From Lentibacillus sp. JNUCC-1 (GTDB lineage: Bacteria > Bacillota > Bacilli > Bacillales > Amphibacillaceae), in the NCBI RefSeq assembly GCF_009741735.1, contig NZ_WHOH01000001.1:1302001-1366000 (forward strand): a DNA stretch of 64,000 bases, given 5' to 3'. The stretch's first letter is position 1. Every line of letters begins with the position of its first letter. The notes beneath the pieces were generated by a model that ran no database searches, was not told the origin of the DNA, and saw only the letters and a list, made by a program, of their open reading frames with translations. The position numbers and the translations under genes are program-made. Positions 49,178 to 58,388 of this stretch are shown here, piece after piece.

Positions 49178-50107
49178 TTACTGCTGATATGGAGGTTCAG
49201 TTGGTTCTGTCTGACTGTAATCTGCAATCATACCCTCCAGATCATCAGCATCATTTCTGACTTTAAGATCAAAGTAAACGACCGCATATCCGACATACAT
49301 AATGACATTAAGAACGAGCGTCACCACACCCGTCAAGACAGTGTGCAACACACTATAGCCCATCAAAAGCGTCATGACAAAATCGATCACAGACGTAATC
49401 GTCCCTGTAATGATGAACAGTATGAGAAAAATACCGACGATTTTCCAAGTCTGCCCTTTAGAAAGATGCCAGCTTCTTCCTATGCCGGGGGTGTTGTTTT
49501 CAAATGCAACCGGTCCAAGATAAAAACCCCAGCGCGCAGCAAGCAAAGCGACACCGAGCATTAGGCCAAGCCCCATTAAAACTGAGAAAAGGATGGCCGA
49601 AATCGGTTCAATAAACGCTCCGAAAACGCCCATGAAAATAATGATCATCAGCGGTACAAACACGATCGCGAAAAAAATCACCCCAACCAGCAGACTGCTG
49701 CCAATAATCGGCCAGAGTTTTGCCAGCGGTCTTCTAAGCAGATCCCCAGCATCAACTCGCTCTCCGCGGCTCGCATGATGGACACCATGCATAATACCAA
49801 CAGCTGCAAGTGGTCCCAGAATGATCGAAACCAACCCCGTCAGCATCAATAAAACATCTTGAAACAAGCTCGTATTTGCGGTCTCATCAACACTTGATAC
49901 GAGTCTGTCCAGATACGATCCGCCCTCACTAAGTCCTGTTACGAGACTGGTCCCTGAAGCAAGCTCGATTAAAGCTTGGATTAAATAAACTGGTCCGGTA
50001 AAGATAAGAACAATCAGGAAAAAGTCCTTAAAATAACGTTTACTTAATCTGAACGTATAGTCCAGGATTTGTCCAAAGCTCTTTGGACTTTGTGCGTTCC
50101 CATTCAT
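49178..50107 (-). CDS. polytopic membrane protein of the MoxR cluster
   Basis: About 309 residues with six predicted hydrophobic segments. The N-terminal KSFGQILDYTFRLSKRYFKDFF, and the loop ALLAARWGFYLGPVAFENNTPGIGRSWHLSKGQ with its conserved RS.L.KG pattern, resemble the glycerophosphoryl-diester-phosphodiesterase membrane-domain/DUF975-like proteins. Function unknown. I choose the ATG at 50107 (GGGAGG ten bases upstream); in-frame ATGs at 50158 and 50206 would extend a hydrophilic leader. First gene of the cluster, 21 bp before DUF4129. Confidence 0.8.
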   Translation of the reverse strand: MNGNAQSPKSFGQILDYTFRLSKRYFKDFFLIVLIFTGPVYLIQALIELASGTSLVTGLSEGGSYLDRLVSSVDETANTSLFQDVLLMLTGLVSIILGPLAAVGIMHGVHHASRGERVDAGDLLRRPLAKLWPIIGSSLLVGVIFFAIVFVPLMIIIFMGVFGAFIEPISAILFSVLMGLGLMLGVALLAARWGFYLGPVAFENNTPGIGRSWHLSKGQTWKIVGIFLILFIITGTITSVIDFVMTLLMGYSVLHTVLTGVVTLVLNVIMYVGYAVVYFDLKVRNDADDLEGMIADYSQTEPTEPPYQQ

Positions 50108-50261
50108 CGTTTGAGGTCCTCCCTTTGAATCTCCCGTTTTTTTATCCGTATAGTCCATTGTATCATCTTTTATATGTTTATCACGTGAATTTTGTCTTTT
50201 TTTCAAATGAAGATATGTTTTGCTATACTGGACGTAATCCCAGCGAAATGAGGTTTGATGT

Positions 50262-51527
50262 ATGATGGATGAACGCTTGCAAGAAGCAGCTGATGATATT
50301 CAAAAACGACTCGGTTTTGGCGATCAGTATCGACTTGTTCGTCATGAGTTGTTCCCCGAGAAAAACATATTAAATGAAACATATTACGTATTTTCAACGG
50401 AGTGGTTCCCAGTTGATGCCGCAGATGATGAAGACTTTAACCCCGCTGGCACTGCTGTTGTCGATATTGATTTGCATTCAAAGGCACTGCGCCGGCTTGT
50501 GTTTGTGCATGAGACGACGTTAGCAGATCAAGCATCTTATCCCGAGCCTAATGAATCTGATGTTATTGAGTGGATTGAAGAGATGACCGGGCTCGTTTAT
50601 GGCAAACAATTCACCCTCGCTCAACAGAATGAGGATGAATTTGCGTTCGCGGCTGCCGTGGATCATATCCCTGTCAGCCCAACTGGTTGGATCGGAGTAG
50701 AGTTTGATGATGGCAAGTTGACGATGTTCACAATGGACGGGCATTTCCCTAATGACTCTGAAGTAGAGTGGGAACCGTTTGCCCTCACTTTTGACAAGAT
50801 TGCATATGTGGCAGAACAGCAGTGCCGTCTGATTGATATACCGATTGAGAGTGAAGAGCGTTGGCAGCCAATCTATACAATTGAAGAAGCCTTTGTTAAG
50901 AATGATGGTCGGGAAACGATCAGTCTTTCAAGTCAAAATGTGCTCGGAACGATGATTGAAAAGGACTTGATTCTAGAGTGGGATGAGCGGGATGAGACCC
51001 CTTTTGAGCAGCAGGAGTTGGATCTTGCTCTTAAGGCAACTGCGGACGAGGCTTTTAATCGCAAGGCACATCCGGATACATTGCCAATTACAGCAGAAGC
51101 TGAAACAGTATGTGTTGAAGAGGCCAAGCGTTTTCTAAAGCGCGTTTTTCCGGAAGACAGCGGCCAGTGGCGTCTTGTCGGACTGCGTCGGGAGAACGGC
51201 TATATTTTCGCTGACCTGAAGCCCGCTGACGTTGGTGACGCTTATTTCCAGCGGAAGATTCAGGTCGTATTGGACGGCACTGACTATGAAGCTGTGAATG
51301 CCATCGATAACAAAATGCTTCTGGACATGTTTGAAAATTACACTCCAGCTGAAAATGCCCGTATTTCAGCAAAGGAAGCCTTTGAACAGTTGCGGGACGA
51401 TATTGAGTTAAGCCCCACCTATGTATATGATCAAACACTCGGTCATTATGTCCTCAGCGGCCGACTCGACTGCCTATATGGCATAGACGCCACAACCGGC
51501 CAACACATCGAACTCAACGAACTCTAG
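50262..51527 (+). CDS. hypothetical 421-residue acidic protein with repeated PepSY/YcdB-like modules
   Basis: No signal peptide and no membrane segment. Two or more modules can be seen in which a helix (for example CVEEAKRFLKRVFPEDSGQW) is followed by strands ending in VNAIDNKM or YGIDATTGQHIELNEL, a pattern like the YcdB/PepSY fold. The protein is strongly acidic (many D and E). GAGG lies nine bases before the ATG at 50262; TATACT at 50224 is a possible -10. Divergent from the MoxR cluster. I cannot assign a function. Confidence 0.65.
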   Translation: MMDERLQEAADDIQKRLGFGDQYRLVRHELFPEKNILNETYYVFSTEWFPVDAADDEDFNPAGTAVVDIDLHSKALRRLVFVHETTLADQASYPEPNESDVIEWIEEMTGLVYGKQFTLAQQNEDEFAFAAAVDHIPVSPTGWIGVEFDDGKLTMFTMDGHFPNDSEVEWEPFALTFDKIAYVAEQQCRLIDIPIESEERWQPIYTIEEAFVKNDGRETISLSSQNVLGTMIEKDLILEWDERDETPFEQQELDLALKATADEAFNRKAHPDTLPITAEAETVCVEEAKRFLKRVFPEDSGQWRLVGLRRENGYIFADLKPADVGDAYFQRKIQVVLDGTDYEAVNAIDNKMLLDMFENYTPAENARISAKEAFEQLRDDIELSPTYVYDQTLGHYVLSGRLDCLYGIDATTGQHIELNEL

Positions 51528-51551
51528 CACACACAAAAATCGGGAAGTGAG

Positions 51552-51586
51552 AAAAACCGGGAAGTGCCTGTCACTTCCCGGTTTTT
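51552..51586 (+). terminator. terminator after the 421-residue protein gene, built from a REP-like motif
   Basis: AAAAACCGGGAAGTG and CACTTCCCGGTTTTT form a perfect stem with a 5-nt loop. The loop and arm include GTGCCTGTCACTTCCC, which recurs at 52469-52486. Confidence 0.9.
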
Positions 51587-52540
51587 GTCGAATGGCCCTC
51601 CGGGAGGTCTGGCTGTTATTTAAAAGATTGTTGTTCTTATATTTATAAGCCTTGAAGGACAGTAGACACAAACTGCGAATCAGTGAAAACTTAATAAACC
51701 TTCTTAGCTCGATCTTAGGAAGTTTTAAATTACGGTTTATATGGCAATTTCATGTGATTTTCCGATATATGAGTTGAAAACGCCGATATATACCTCAAAA
51801 ATTCCGATATAACCCTCAGAATTTCCGATATCCTAGGTGAAATTTCCGATATAGCTAAATCCGAACCTCATATATGTATGTTTGTAAGAGCACCGTGATT
51901 TCCGCTGCGGGAAGTCGCTTTAACTTTATAACAGCTCAAGTGCGACATCTGTTCAAGAAACCTACTTTCACAGTGTCTCCTAGCCGCTGGCACGTCGCCC
52001 CTCCCTATTGTAAGGCTGTGGAATCTTCGGACTCGTGCTGTTTCCGCAGGAGTTGACTTCCCTCCGCTCCAATCACTTTATTTAATTTAGTGGCTTGGAC
52101 GATTCTACTCACATAAGAGTTAGAGAATACTCTCTCATACCAAGCTCGGGGGAAACACGAAGACTCCTGCTGGATGCAAAGCCTCGGTGAGACCCCGGAG
52201 GTCGTCACAAAGGATGGAAGGCTAAGTTCGCGACGTCCTGTCGCAACGCCTTCATGACCCACATCCTGTGGGCCCGAGGCTCAGCAGCGCCCGCGGAAAG
52301 CGTAGTGTTTCCCCCGAGCGGCCGCATGAGGCAGTCATAGTTAGTTCGCAATCTACAGACACTACGCTTTAATTCATAATTACAACCTTCACGAAAACAA
52401 ACTCTACCGTTTCTTAAGTTCTTATAACAAAAAACGAGTGTGGGACTTCGACAATATTTGACAAATATCGGGAAGTGACAGGCACCATTGGAAAAAGCGC
52501 GGCTGATTCCTCTCAGGGATTCAGCGGCGCTTGTGTTGTT
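51587..52540. repeat. gene-free stretch with repeats C, B and A and a 21-bp array
   Basis: Positions 51662-51791 are a copy of repeat C, also found at 56335-56463. CCGATATA-type motifs recur at exactly 21-bp spacing (51762, 51783, 51804, 51825, 51846). A family B copy covers about 51890-52085, with GCTGTTTCCGCAGGAGTTGA. A forward family A copy covers 52142-52325, with the ends GCTCGGGGGAAACAC and GTGTTTCCCCCGAGC and an internal insertion. The REP-like motif CGGGAAGTGACAGGCACC lies at 52469-52486. No gene was found. Confidence 0.8.
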
Positions 52541-53584
52541 TTATAGGTCGTCGAAGCCGTTGAGTTCGCTTGTTTTGGTGTACTGTCTTGATTTCTGTTC
52601 GAAAAAGTCGGTTTTGGTACCGTCAAAGTTGTCGACATAGGCTTTGATCCATTTCATCGGGTTGTCGACATAATCAGGGTAGATTTCCTCCAGTCCCATC
52701 ATCCGCAGCATTTTGTTTGCACGGTATTTGATATAGCCTGCCATTTCCTCAAGGTCGATGCCTTCCACTTTGGCCAGGACATATGTGGACCATTCGATTT
52801 CCAGTTCAACCGATTGCTTGAACCGCTCGTATACCCAATCAGTCAATTCTCCTGTGTTTTCTTCCGGGTTTTCTCCAAGAGTTGCACGGAACAATTCTGC
52901 AATAAAACGTCCATGTTCAAGCTCGTCTCTATTGATATAGCTGATCATCGTAGACGTGCCAACCATCTTATTGTCGCGCGCCAGATTGTAGAAAAAGGCG
53001 AAACCGGAATAGAAGAACATGCCCTCAAGCAAAGCGGTATACACCATGGTTTTCAAGATGTTTTCCACAGTCGGTTCTTCCACAAACAAATTATAATGCT
53101 CAGTAATTGCTTCGTTCCGCTTGATCAGAACAGGATCACGACGTCCCATTTCAAATGATTCATTTTGTTCTGCAAGCGATACGACAGATGACAATACATA
53201 TGAATAACTTTCATTATGCACAGCTTCCTGTTGAGCAATGACAGCCATGATCGATTGAACAGATGGATCTGTTGCATACAGTGACAACAGAAGTGCTGTC
53301 CGGGTCTGCGGGCCATCCAGCGTTGACAAAAGACCGATGATTTTCAGATAAGCGTCCTGCTCATCTTTTGTCAGCGTAGCAAATTGCTTCACGTCCGCCG
53401 ACATATTGACTTCATCTGCCTGCCAGTAGTTACCAACAAGCCGTTTGTACATTTTATACCAGTGTGGATAAGCAATATCATTCCAATTCAAAATACCGCT
53501 GGATTCGCCACCGAACAGACCCGTTGATTTATTTGGATTGCGTGGTTCCAGTGTTTTAGCCTTACTAAGCAAAGACGACTGCAT
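52541..53584 (-). CDS. nrdF: class I ribonucleotide reductase, radical subunit (NrdF)
   Basis: Generates and holds the tyrosyl radical used to reduce ribonucleotides. The 347-residue ferritin-like protein shows the dimetal ligands in IAQQEAVHNESYSYVLS (E, H and the nearby tyrosine) and in YINRDELEHGRFIAELF. The C-terminal tail ends in ELNGFDDL, which docks on NrdE. The ATG at 53584 has AAGGAG nine bases upstream and overlaps nrdI by 20 bp; longer frames extend into nrdI. With nrdI present the class Ib (Mn) type is likely. Confidence 0.94.
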   Translation of the reverse strand: MQSSLLSKAKTLEPRNPNKSTGLFGGESSGILNWNDIAYPHWYKMYKRLVGNYWQADEVNMSADVKQFATLTKDEQDAYLKIIGLLSTLDGPQTRTALLLSLYATDPSVQSIMAVIAQQEAVHNESYSYVLSSVVSLAEQNESFEMGRRDPVLIKRNEAITEHYNLFVEEPTVENILKTMVYTALLEGMFFYSGFAFFYNLARDNKMVGTSTMISYINRDELEHGRFIAELFRATLGENPEENTGELTDWVYERFKQSVELEIEWSTYVLAKVEGIDLEEMAGYIKYRANKMLRMMGLEEIYPDYVDNPMKWIKAYVDNFDGTKTDFFEQKSRQYTKTSELNGFDDL

Positions 53585-53999
53585 CTTCCAACACTCCTTC
53601 CGTCCATTTTCTAACATCCGTTTCTTGTGAGCCGCGTGGCGACTGTTCGATTTTCAGCCCGGACCAGCGACTGTTATAAAAGTAAGCAAGTTTGTCCACA
53701 GCCCGACAGAACAAGGCATCTCCTCCGAATTGAGTGTCACCTGTTCCAAACACAGCCACATTATTCGGTTTATAACCGACTTCGAGCACAAAGTCTTTAA
53801 ACTCATCAGGAGTTGCCCCCTGATCCCATGTGAACGTGCCTAGAAATATATAATCATAGCGACTGACCTCAACAGGAGCATCAAGCCCGATTTCATGCAT
53901 GTCAGGCCTGATACCATACTGCTCCACAGTGTTTGCAATCAGCTCGGCAACCTCTTCTGTATTGCCGCTAAATGATAAATACGCAATTAACGCTCTCAT
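53565..53999 (-). CDS. nrdI: NrdI flavodoxin-like protein
   Basis: A small flavoprotein that supplies superoxide to assemble the Mn(III)2-tyrosyl cofactor in NrdF. The 144-residue sequence shows the phosphate-binding loop YLSFSGNTEEVAELI, the FLGTFTWDQGATPDEFKDFV block and the AVFGTGDTQFGGDAL loop around the flavin. It sits between nrdE and nrdF, overlapping nrdF by 20 bp, the standard class Ib operon order variant. Confidence 0.93.
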   Translation of the reverse strand: MRALIAYLSFSGNTEEVAELIANTVEQYGIRPDMHEIGLDAPVEVSRYDYIFLGTFTWDQGATPDEFKDFVLEVGYKPNNVAVFGTGDTQFGGDALFCRAVDKLAYFYNSRWSGLKIEQSPRGSQETDVRKWTEGVLEDAVVFA

Positions 54000-54026
54000 T
54001 CTGTCTCACCCTCTCTTTCATAGCCT

Positions 54027-56263
54027 TTAAGACTCACACCACTCGCATTCTTCAATATCGTTGGCGGTTGAACGGACATAATAAGTGGTTTTCAGTCCTT
54101 CACGCCATGAGCGCATGTGCAGATCGAGTAGAACGGACGCCTTAATGTTGTATGGAACGTAAAAGTTAAACGATATACTCTGATCTACGTGTTTTTGTCT
54201 AGCGGCATTCTGGCTCACCGACCACCGCTGATCAACAATATAAGCGCTCCTGCGATAAATGTTGTACGTACGATGATCCAGCTCAGGTGCAGCATTCGGG
54301 ATCTTAAAATCTTTTTTCTCTTCATAATAGAAAGCTTGGAAGACTGGATCAATGCTTGCAGTAGAACCGGCGATCATCGATGTGCTGGAGTTTGGCGCGA
54401 CCGCAATCAAATAACCATTACGCATGCCATTTGTCTGAACATCCTCTTTGAGCGCTGTCCACTTGTCATCTCCATAGCCTCTGATGTCAAAGTAAGATCC
54501 ATCATCCCAGCGGCTGCCTTTAAATGCTGGATAATTGCCTTTTTCGCGTGCCAGTTCCATACTGTTTTTAATCGTTAAATATGCAATGGTTTCATACAGC
54601 TCATCAGCATAGTTGACGGCTTCTTCGGATTCCCAGGCCACATTTTCTTGGCAAGCAGATGATGCCAGCCAAACGTACCCAAACCGATTGCACGATATTT
54701 ATGATTCGTCATTGTAGCTTGTCTGATCGGAAGCGTATTGATGTCGATTACGTTATCGAGCATCCGCACCTGAATTTTTATCAGGCGATCAAGCACATCT
54801 GCCGGTACTGCCCGTCCTAAATTAATAGAACTTAAATTACAGACGACATAGTCACCTGATTTGTATTTCTTTACAATTACACCGTCATCATCTGTCGTCT
54901 CCCCGATCAGCTGAGTGGCCGACTGGTTCTGCGTGATTTCTGTACAAAGATTCGAGCAGTAAATCATGCCTTCATGCGGGTTATTGTTTTTACGATTAAC
55001 TTCATCACGGTAAAACATAAACGGTGTACCGGATTCGAGTTGTGATTTTAAAATACGTTTGATAAGTTCAATAGCAGGCACTGTTCTGCGCGATAAGTCC
55101 GGGTTGTCCACGCAAGCCTGGTAGCGCTCGCGGAACGAACCGCTTCCTTTTTCTTCGTCATAAAAGTCCTCAAGAGAAAAGCCCATCACCTGGCGCACTT
55201 CATGCGGGTCGAATAGATGCCAATCATCACGTGCTTCAACTTTCTCCATAAACAAGTCCGGTAGTGTGACCCCAGTGAAAATATCATGGGCCCGCATGCG
55301 TTCATCCCCATTATTCAATTTCAAATCGAGGAATGCTTCAATATCTTTGTGCCAAATATCAAGGTAAACAGCGATCGCACCTTTGCGCGTTCCAAGCTGA
55401 TCGACGCTAACCGCTGTATTGTTGAGCTGTTTAATCCAAGGCACAACACCGCTTGACATGCCTTTAAAACCTTTAATGGCACTACCGCGGCCGCGAATTT
55501 TACCCATGTAAACACCGATACCACCGCCATTTTTTGAAAGTCTGGCAATGTCTGTGTTCGAATCATAGATGGATTGCAGGCTGTCATCAACCGTATCAAT
55601 AAAACAACTTGACAGCTGACCGTGTGTTTTTCCAGCATTGTTCATCGTCGGTGTCGCCACAGTCATATACAGATTGCTCAGAGCCCAGTAAGCTTCAGTG
55701 GCAAGCGTCTGGCGCTTTTCCGCCGGCTCATCCTGCATCAAATGCATTGCAATGATCATCCAGCGTTCCTGTGGCAATTCATATATATTTTTCTCGTGAT
55801 CAGTTGCCAGATAGCGCGTTGCAAGTGTATAGAGTCCAAGATAGTTGAATAAATGATCCCGCTCCGGCACAATGGCCGCTTCAAAAGCACTAAGGTCTGC
55901 TTCAGTGTATTTTTCAAGAAGAGCTGGCGTATAGATACCTTCATCAGTCAGAACCTGGACCAACCTTTGAAAATCTCCATATTTCTTGCTTGCTTCATAG
56001 TTACGGTTTTCGGACGCTTGTTGATATAACCCGTCCAAATAAGCTCGGGCAGCCACATATGTCCAATCTGGTTCAGACTCATCCATTCGTTCAAGGGCTG
56101 ACTTGACCATGATATCCCGGACACGTTCAACAGATTGATCGTTTGAGAGCTTCTTAGACAGCACCTTATGATATTCTGCGCCATCAACCGAAAGCCCCTC
56201 AGTTAAAAGATCAACCTTCTCAAGCGCCTCACCCGCCAGATCATTCATAACAACTTTCCCCAT
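54027..56263 (-). CDS. nrdE: class I ribonucleotide reductase, catalytic subunit (NrdE/NrdA-type), one frameshift
   Basis: Reduces ribonucleoside diphosphates to deoxyribonucleotides. The redox pair is C220 (LSSCFID) and C475 (YVVCNLSSIN); the active-site triad N438-C440-E442 is in CSNLCTEI; the C-terminal shuttle cysteines are in ECEWCES. The frame breaks in an A4 run at 54643-54646. One added A restores HHLLAKKNVAWESEEAVNYA and 745 residues. The residues after the break include structural and shuttle parts, so a true shift should be harmful. AGGAGG precedes the ATG at 56263. Confidence 0.92.
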
Positions 56264-56842
56264 AATATTGCCTCCTGTTCATTCAATATGTATAATATAT
56301 TTTCGTGTTTCTATTAAATATGTAACCAGTAGCTGACACAAACTCCGAACCAGAGAAAACTTGATAAACCTTCTCAACTCGATCTTGGGAAGTTTTAAAT
56401 TACGGTTTATATGACAGATTCATGTGATTTTCCGATATATGAGTTGAAAACGCCGATATACACCCGAAAAATCGAGTATTAACGTGAAGATTTCTTGAGC
56501 TGGATGCTAATAGGTATTATTCCTTGTTTAATCGTACTCTCGGCCTACTTATGGGTATTTATTTCTGATTATGGTTTTTTCCATATATGCCCATTCACAC
56601 TTTCATCCGTTCTGCTCACGAAAGCGAGAAGAAAGATGAACACTTCTCACCAAGCTCGGGGGAAACACGGAGACTCCAGCGGGAGGACAAGCCTCGGTGA
56701 GACCCCGGAGCGCGGTAGCGCGAGGAGGCTCAGCAGCGCCCGCGGAAAGCGTAGTGTTTCCCCCGAGCGGCTGCATAAGGCAGTCTTAAGTTAGTTCGCA
56801 CTTTGCAGAAATTACGACTCTACAAGCACTTCCTTTAAGAAA
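56264..56842. repeat. nrdE leader region with repeats C and A
   Basis: No gene was found. Repeat C lies at about 56335-56463 (shared with 51.7 kb), including two CCGATATA motifs 21 bp apart. A forward family A copy lies at 56653-56770 with perfect ends GCTCGGGGGAAACAC / GTGTTTCCCCCGAGC around GGTGAGACCCCGGAGCGCGG. Both separate nrdE from its riboswitch. Confidence 0.8.
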
Positions 56843-56873
56843 ATAGTTTTAAAAAAGCCGTCCCAGGGTAAGC
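56843..56873 (-). terminator. expression-platform terminator of the cobalamin riboswitch
   Basis: On the minus strand GCCGTCC...GGGACGGC is followed by six T. Just upstream a second hairpin, ACGACAGA/TCTGTCGT (56879-56913), also ends in TTTT. They lie directly downstream of the B12 aptamer. Confidence 0.88.
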
Positions 56874-56959
56874 AGGACGGCATAAAACGACAGATTTCGC
56901 CCGAGCGGCGGCGTCTGTCGTTCCATCCGCTTTCTGCCCGAAGTGATGAAACATTTTTA

Positions 56960-57108
56960 AAGAGGCAGGTTTCCTGGCTTGTGCGTCTTCCTTCCTGAGC
57001 CTTCCCATATGACCATCCATACAGTGGTTCTCTCATTCGTCAGCACTCACAGTTGCGGGGACAGCTCCGGAATGGCCGGATTCCCTTTTAAACAGTTGTG
57101 TGTCACCT
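56960..57108 (-). promoter_or_regulatory. adenosylcobalamin riboswitch upstream of the nrd operon
   Basis: On the minus strand the conserved B12 box AGCCAGGAAACCTGCC lies near the 3' end (56964-56979). The upstream core includes GGGAATCCGG, then GCTGTCCCCGCAACTGTGA, both hallmarks of cobalamin aptamers, and GGTGACA at the 5' end. Length and order fit the class. Binding of adenosylcobalamin should favour the following terminator and turn off the B12-independent reductase. Confidence 0.92.
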
Positions 57109-57117
57109 CTCGCAAAA

Positions 57118-57165
57118 ACACTATATATTGTATTAAACATGATATTAACTATCTATATCTTGTAT
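57118..57165 (-). promoter_or_regulatory. paired NrdR boxes at the nrd promoter
   Basis: The box at 57118-57133 (ACACTATATATTGTAT on plus) matches 15 of 16 positions of the NrdR consensus acaCwAtATaTwGtgt. A weaker box (TATCTATATCTTGTAT) starts exactly 32 bp away at 57150. The three-turn spacing is typical of NrdR operators. A TACAAT -10 overlaps the first box. They lie immediately upstream of the riboswitch. Confidence 0.82.
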
Positions 57166-57309
57166 ACCACACTACCATATAACCAAAACCTTAGCAACAC
57201 TGAAAAATACCTAATTCTGATTTAGAAATTCACACTCAGCTAATATTACAGCGAAATAACGCGAAAAACAAAGCAATCGAATCTATCTTTTTAAGAATAT
57301 TTTTAGTAA

Positions 57310-58215
57310 CTAGTTCTGAAATCTTTCCAATCTATCAAAGAAAGCCTGTGCAAACCCATGAAACAATTCTTCTGTTGGGAGCAATTCTCGGTCCCGTGGC
57401 ACAATCAACCCCACTGTCCGCCCCATATCCGGCTCTTTAATCGGAACTTGGACGGTTGCCCGCGGCAAACTGTCAATTAATGTAATTTCAGGGACAAGCG
57501 ACACACCGAGACCCGCCGAAACAAGCCCTTTAATGGCATCCATGTCTTTCCCTTCAAATGAAACATTTGGGCGAAACCCACTTTGCCGGCAAGCCTCTTC
57601 TGTCATATCTCTTAATACATATCCTTCTGGGAACATGACAAAGGGATCGTTCCTTAAATCGTTCAATGTAACAGCTGTTCTGTCAGCCAGATGATGACCA
57701 GCAGGCACCAACGCAGCTATTTTTTCAGTAAATAAAATGGTGCCTGCCACTTTCGGATGATCTGCAGGAACCGGCCCAACCATAGCCATATTGACCTCAC
57801 CTTTGACGACCGAATTAATGATTTCATAATAGGACCCTTGCTTGAGTTCGAATTTCACATTCGGATAATCACGACGGAATCTAGAAAGTGCAGTTGGTAG
57901 AATATATGCTGCAACACTGCTCGGAAAGCCAATATGTATGGTTCCTCGCTCAGGGTCTGTATATTCTTCAATAATGCGTTGCGCGTCATCAAAACGATTC
58001 ATCGCCCGTTCCATTTGTTCAAGAAACACCTTACCGATCGGTGTCAGCCTCACAACACGACCTTCTCTAATAAAAAGAGCTACCCCCAGTTCTTCCTCTA
58101 GTTTAGCAATTTGCCGACTGACCGCAGATTGAGCAACATGAAGCGCGTTCGCCGCCTCAGTTACATGTTCACGCCGGGCGACCTCCATAAAATATTTGAT
58201 TTGCCTGATTTCCAT
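57310..58215 (-). CDS. gltC: LysR-family regulator, GltC-like
   Basis: A 301-residue LysR-type regulator. The winged HTH (EIRQIKYFMEVARREHVTEAANALHVAQSAVSRQIAKLEEELG) and the effector domain (HIGFPSSVAAYILPTALSRF; KGLVSAGLGVSLVPE) closely follow B. subtilis GltC, which controls glutamate synthase in response to 2-oxoglutarate and glutamate. The ATG at 58215 has GGAGGGTG upstream; a GTG two codons earlier overlaps that site. The glutamate dehydrogenase gene lies beyond the adjacent insertion sequence, supporting a role in glutamate metabolism. Confidence 0.85.
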   Translation of the reverse strand: MEIRQIKYFMEVARREHVTEAANALHVAQSAVSRQIAKLEEELGVALFIREGRVVRLTPIGKVFLEQMERAMNRFDDAQRIIEEYTDPERGTIHIGFPSSVAAYILPTALSRFRRDYPNVKFELKQGSYYEIINSVVKGEVNMAMVGPVPADHPKVAGTILFTEKIAALVPAGHHLADRTAVTLNDLRNDPFVMFPEGYVLRDMTEEACRQSGFRPNVSFEGKDMDAIKGLVSAGLGVSLVPEITLIDSLPRATVQVPIKEPDMGRTVGLIVPRDRELLPTEELFHGFAQAFFDRLERFQN

Positions 58216-58326
58216 ATTCACCCTCCTTCTTTCAAATCGAGTATTGTCAAAAGTTCTATAGCTAAAACTTACGTTTTCGTTGATATAAAGCCTTTTTATA
58301 CAAAAAAACTTGCCACCCCCTCCAAA

Positions 58327-58372
58327 ATAGGGTATTTATTGAGGTAACCACACGCCCAAAAATACCTATTTG
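58327..58372 (+). other. inverted repeat in the leader of the DDE transposase gene
   Basis: AGGGTATTT and AAATACCTATTT pair across a loop containing the GAGGTAACC sequence, ending a few bases before the GGAAAGGAAGTG ribosome binding site. It may be part of the element's left end or limit read-through into the transposase gene. Confidence 0.5.
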
Positions 58373-58388
58373 GAAAGGAAGTGACAAG

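Noticed and set aside
51758-51860. A CRISPR array from the regularly spaced CCGATATA motifs
   Set aside because: Repeats are about 8-10 bp at 21-bp spacing, far shorter than CRISPR repeats and spacers, and no cas genes are present.
56812-57182. Small frames on both strands across the riboswitch region
   Set aside because: They coincide with the conserved cobalamin aptamer and terminator and encode no known domain.
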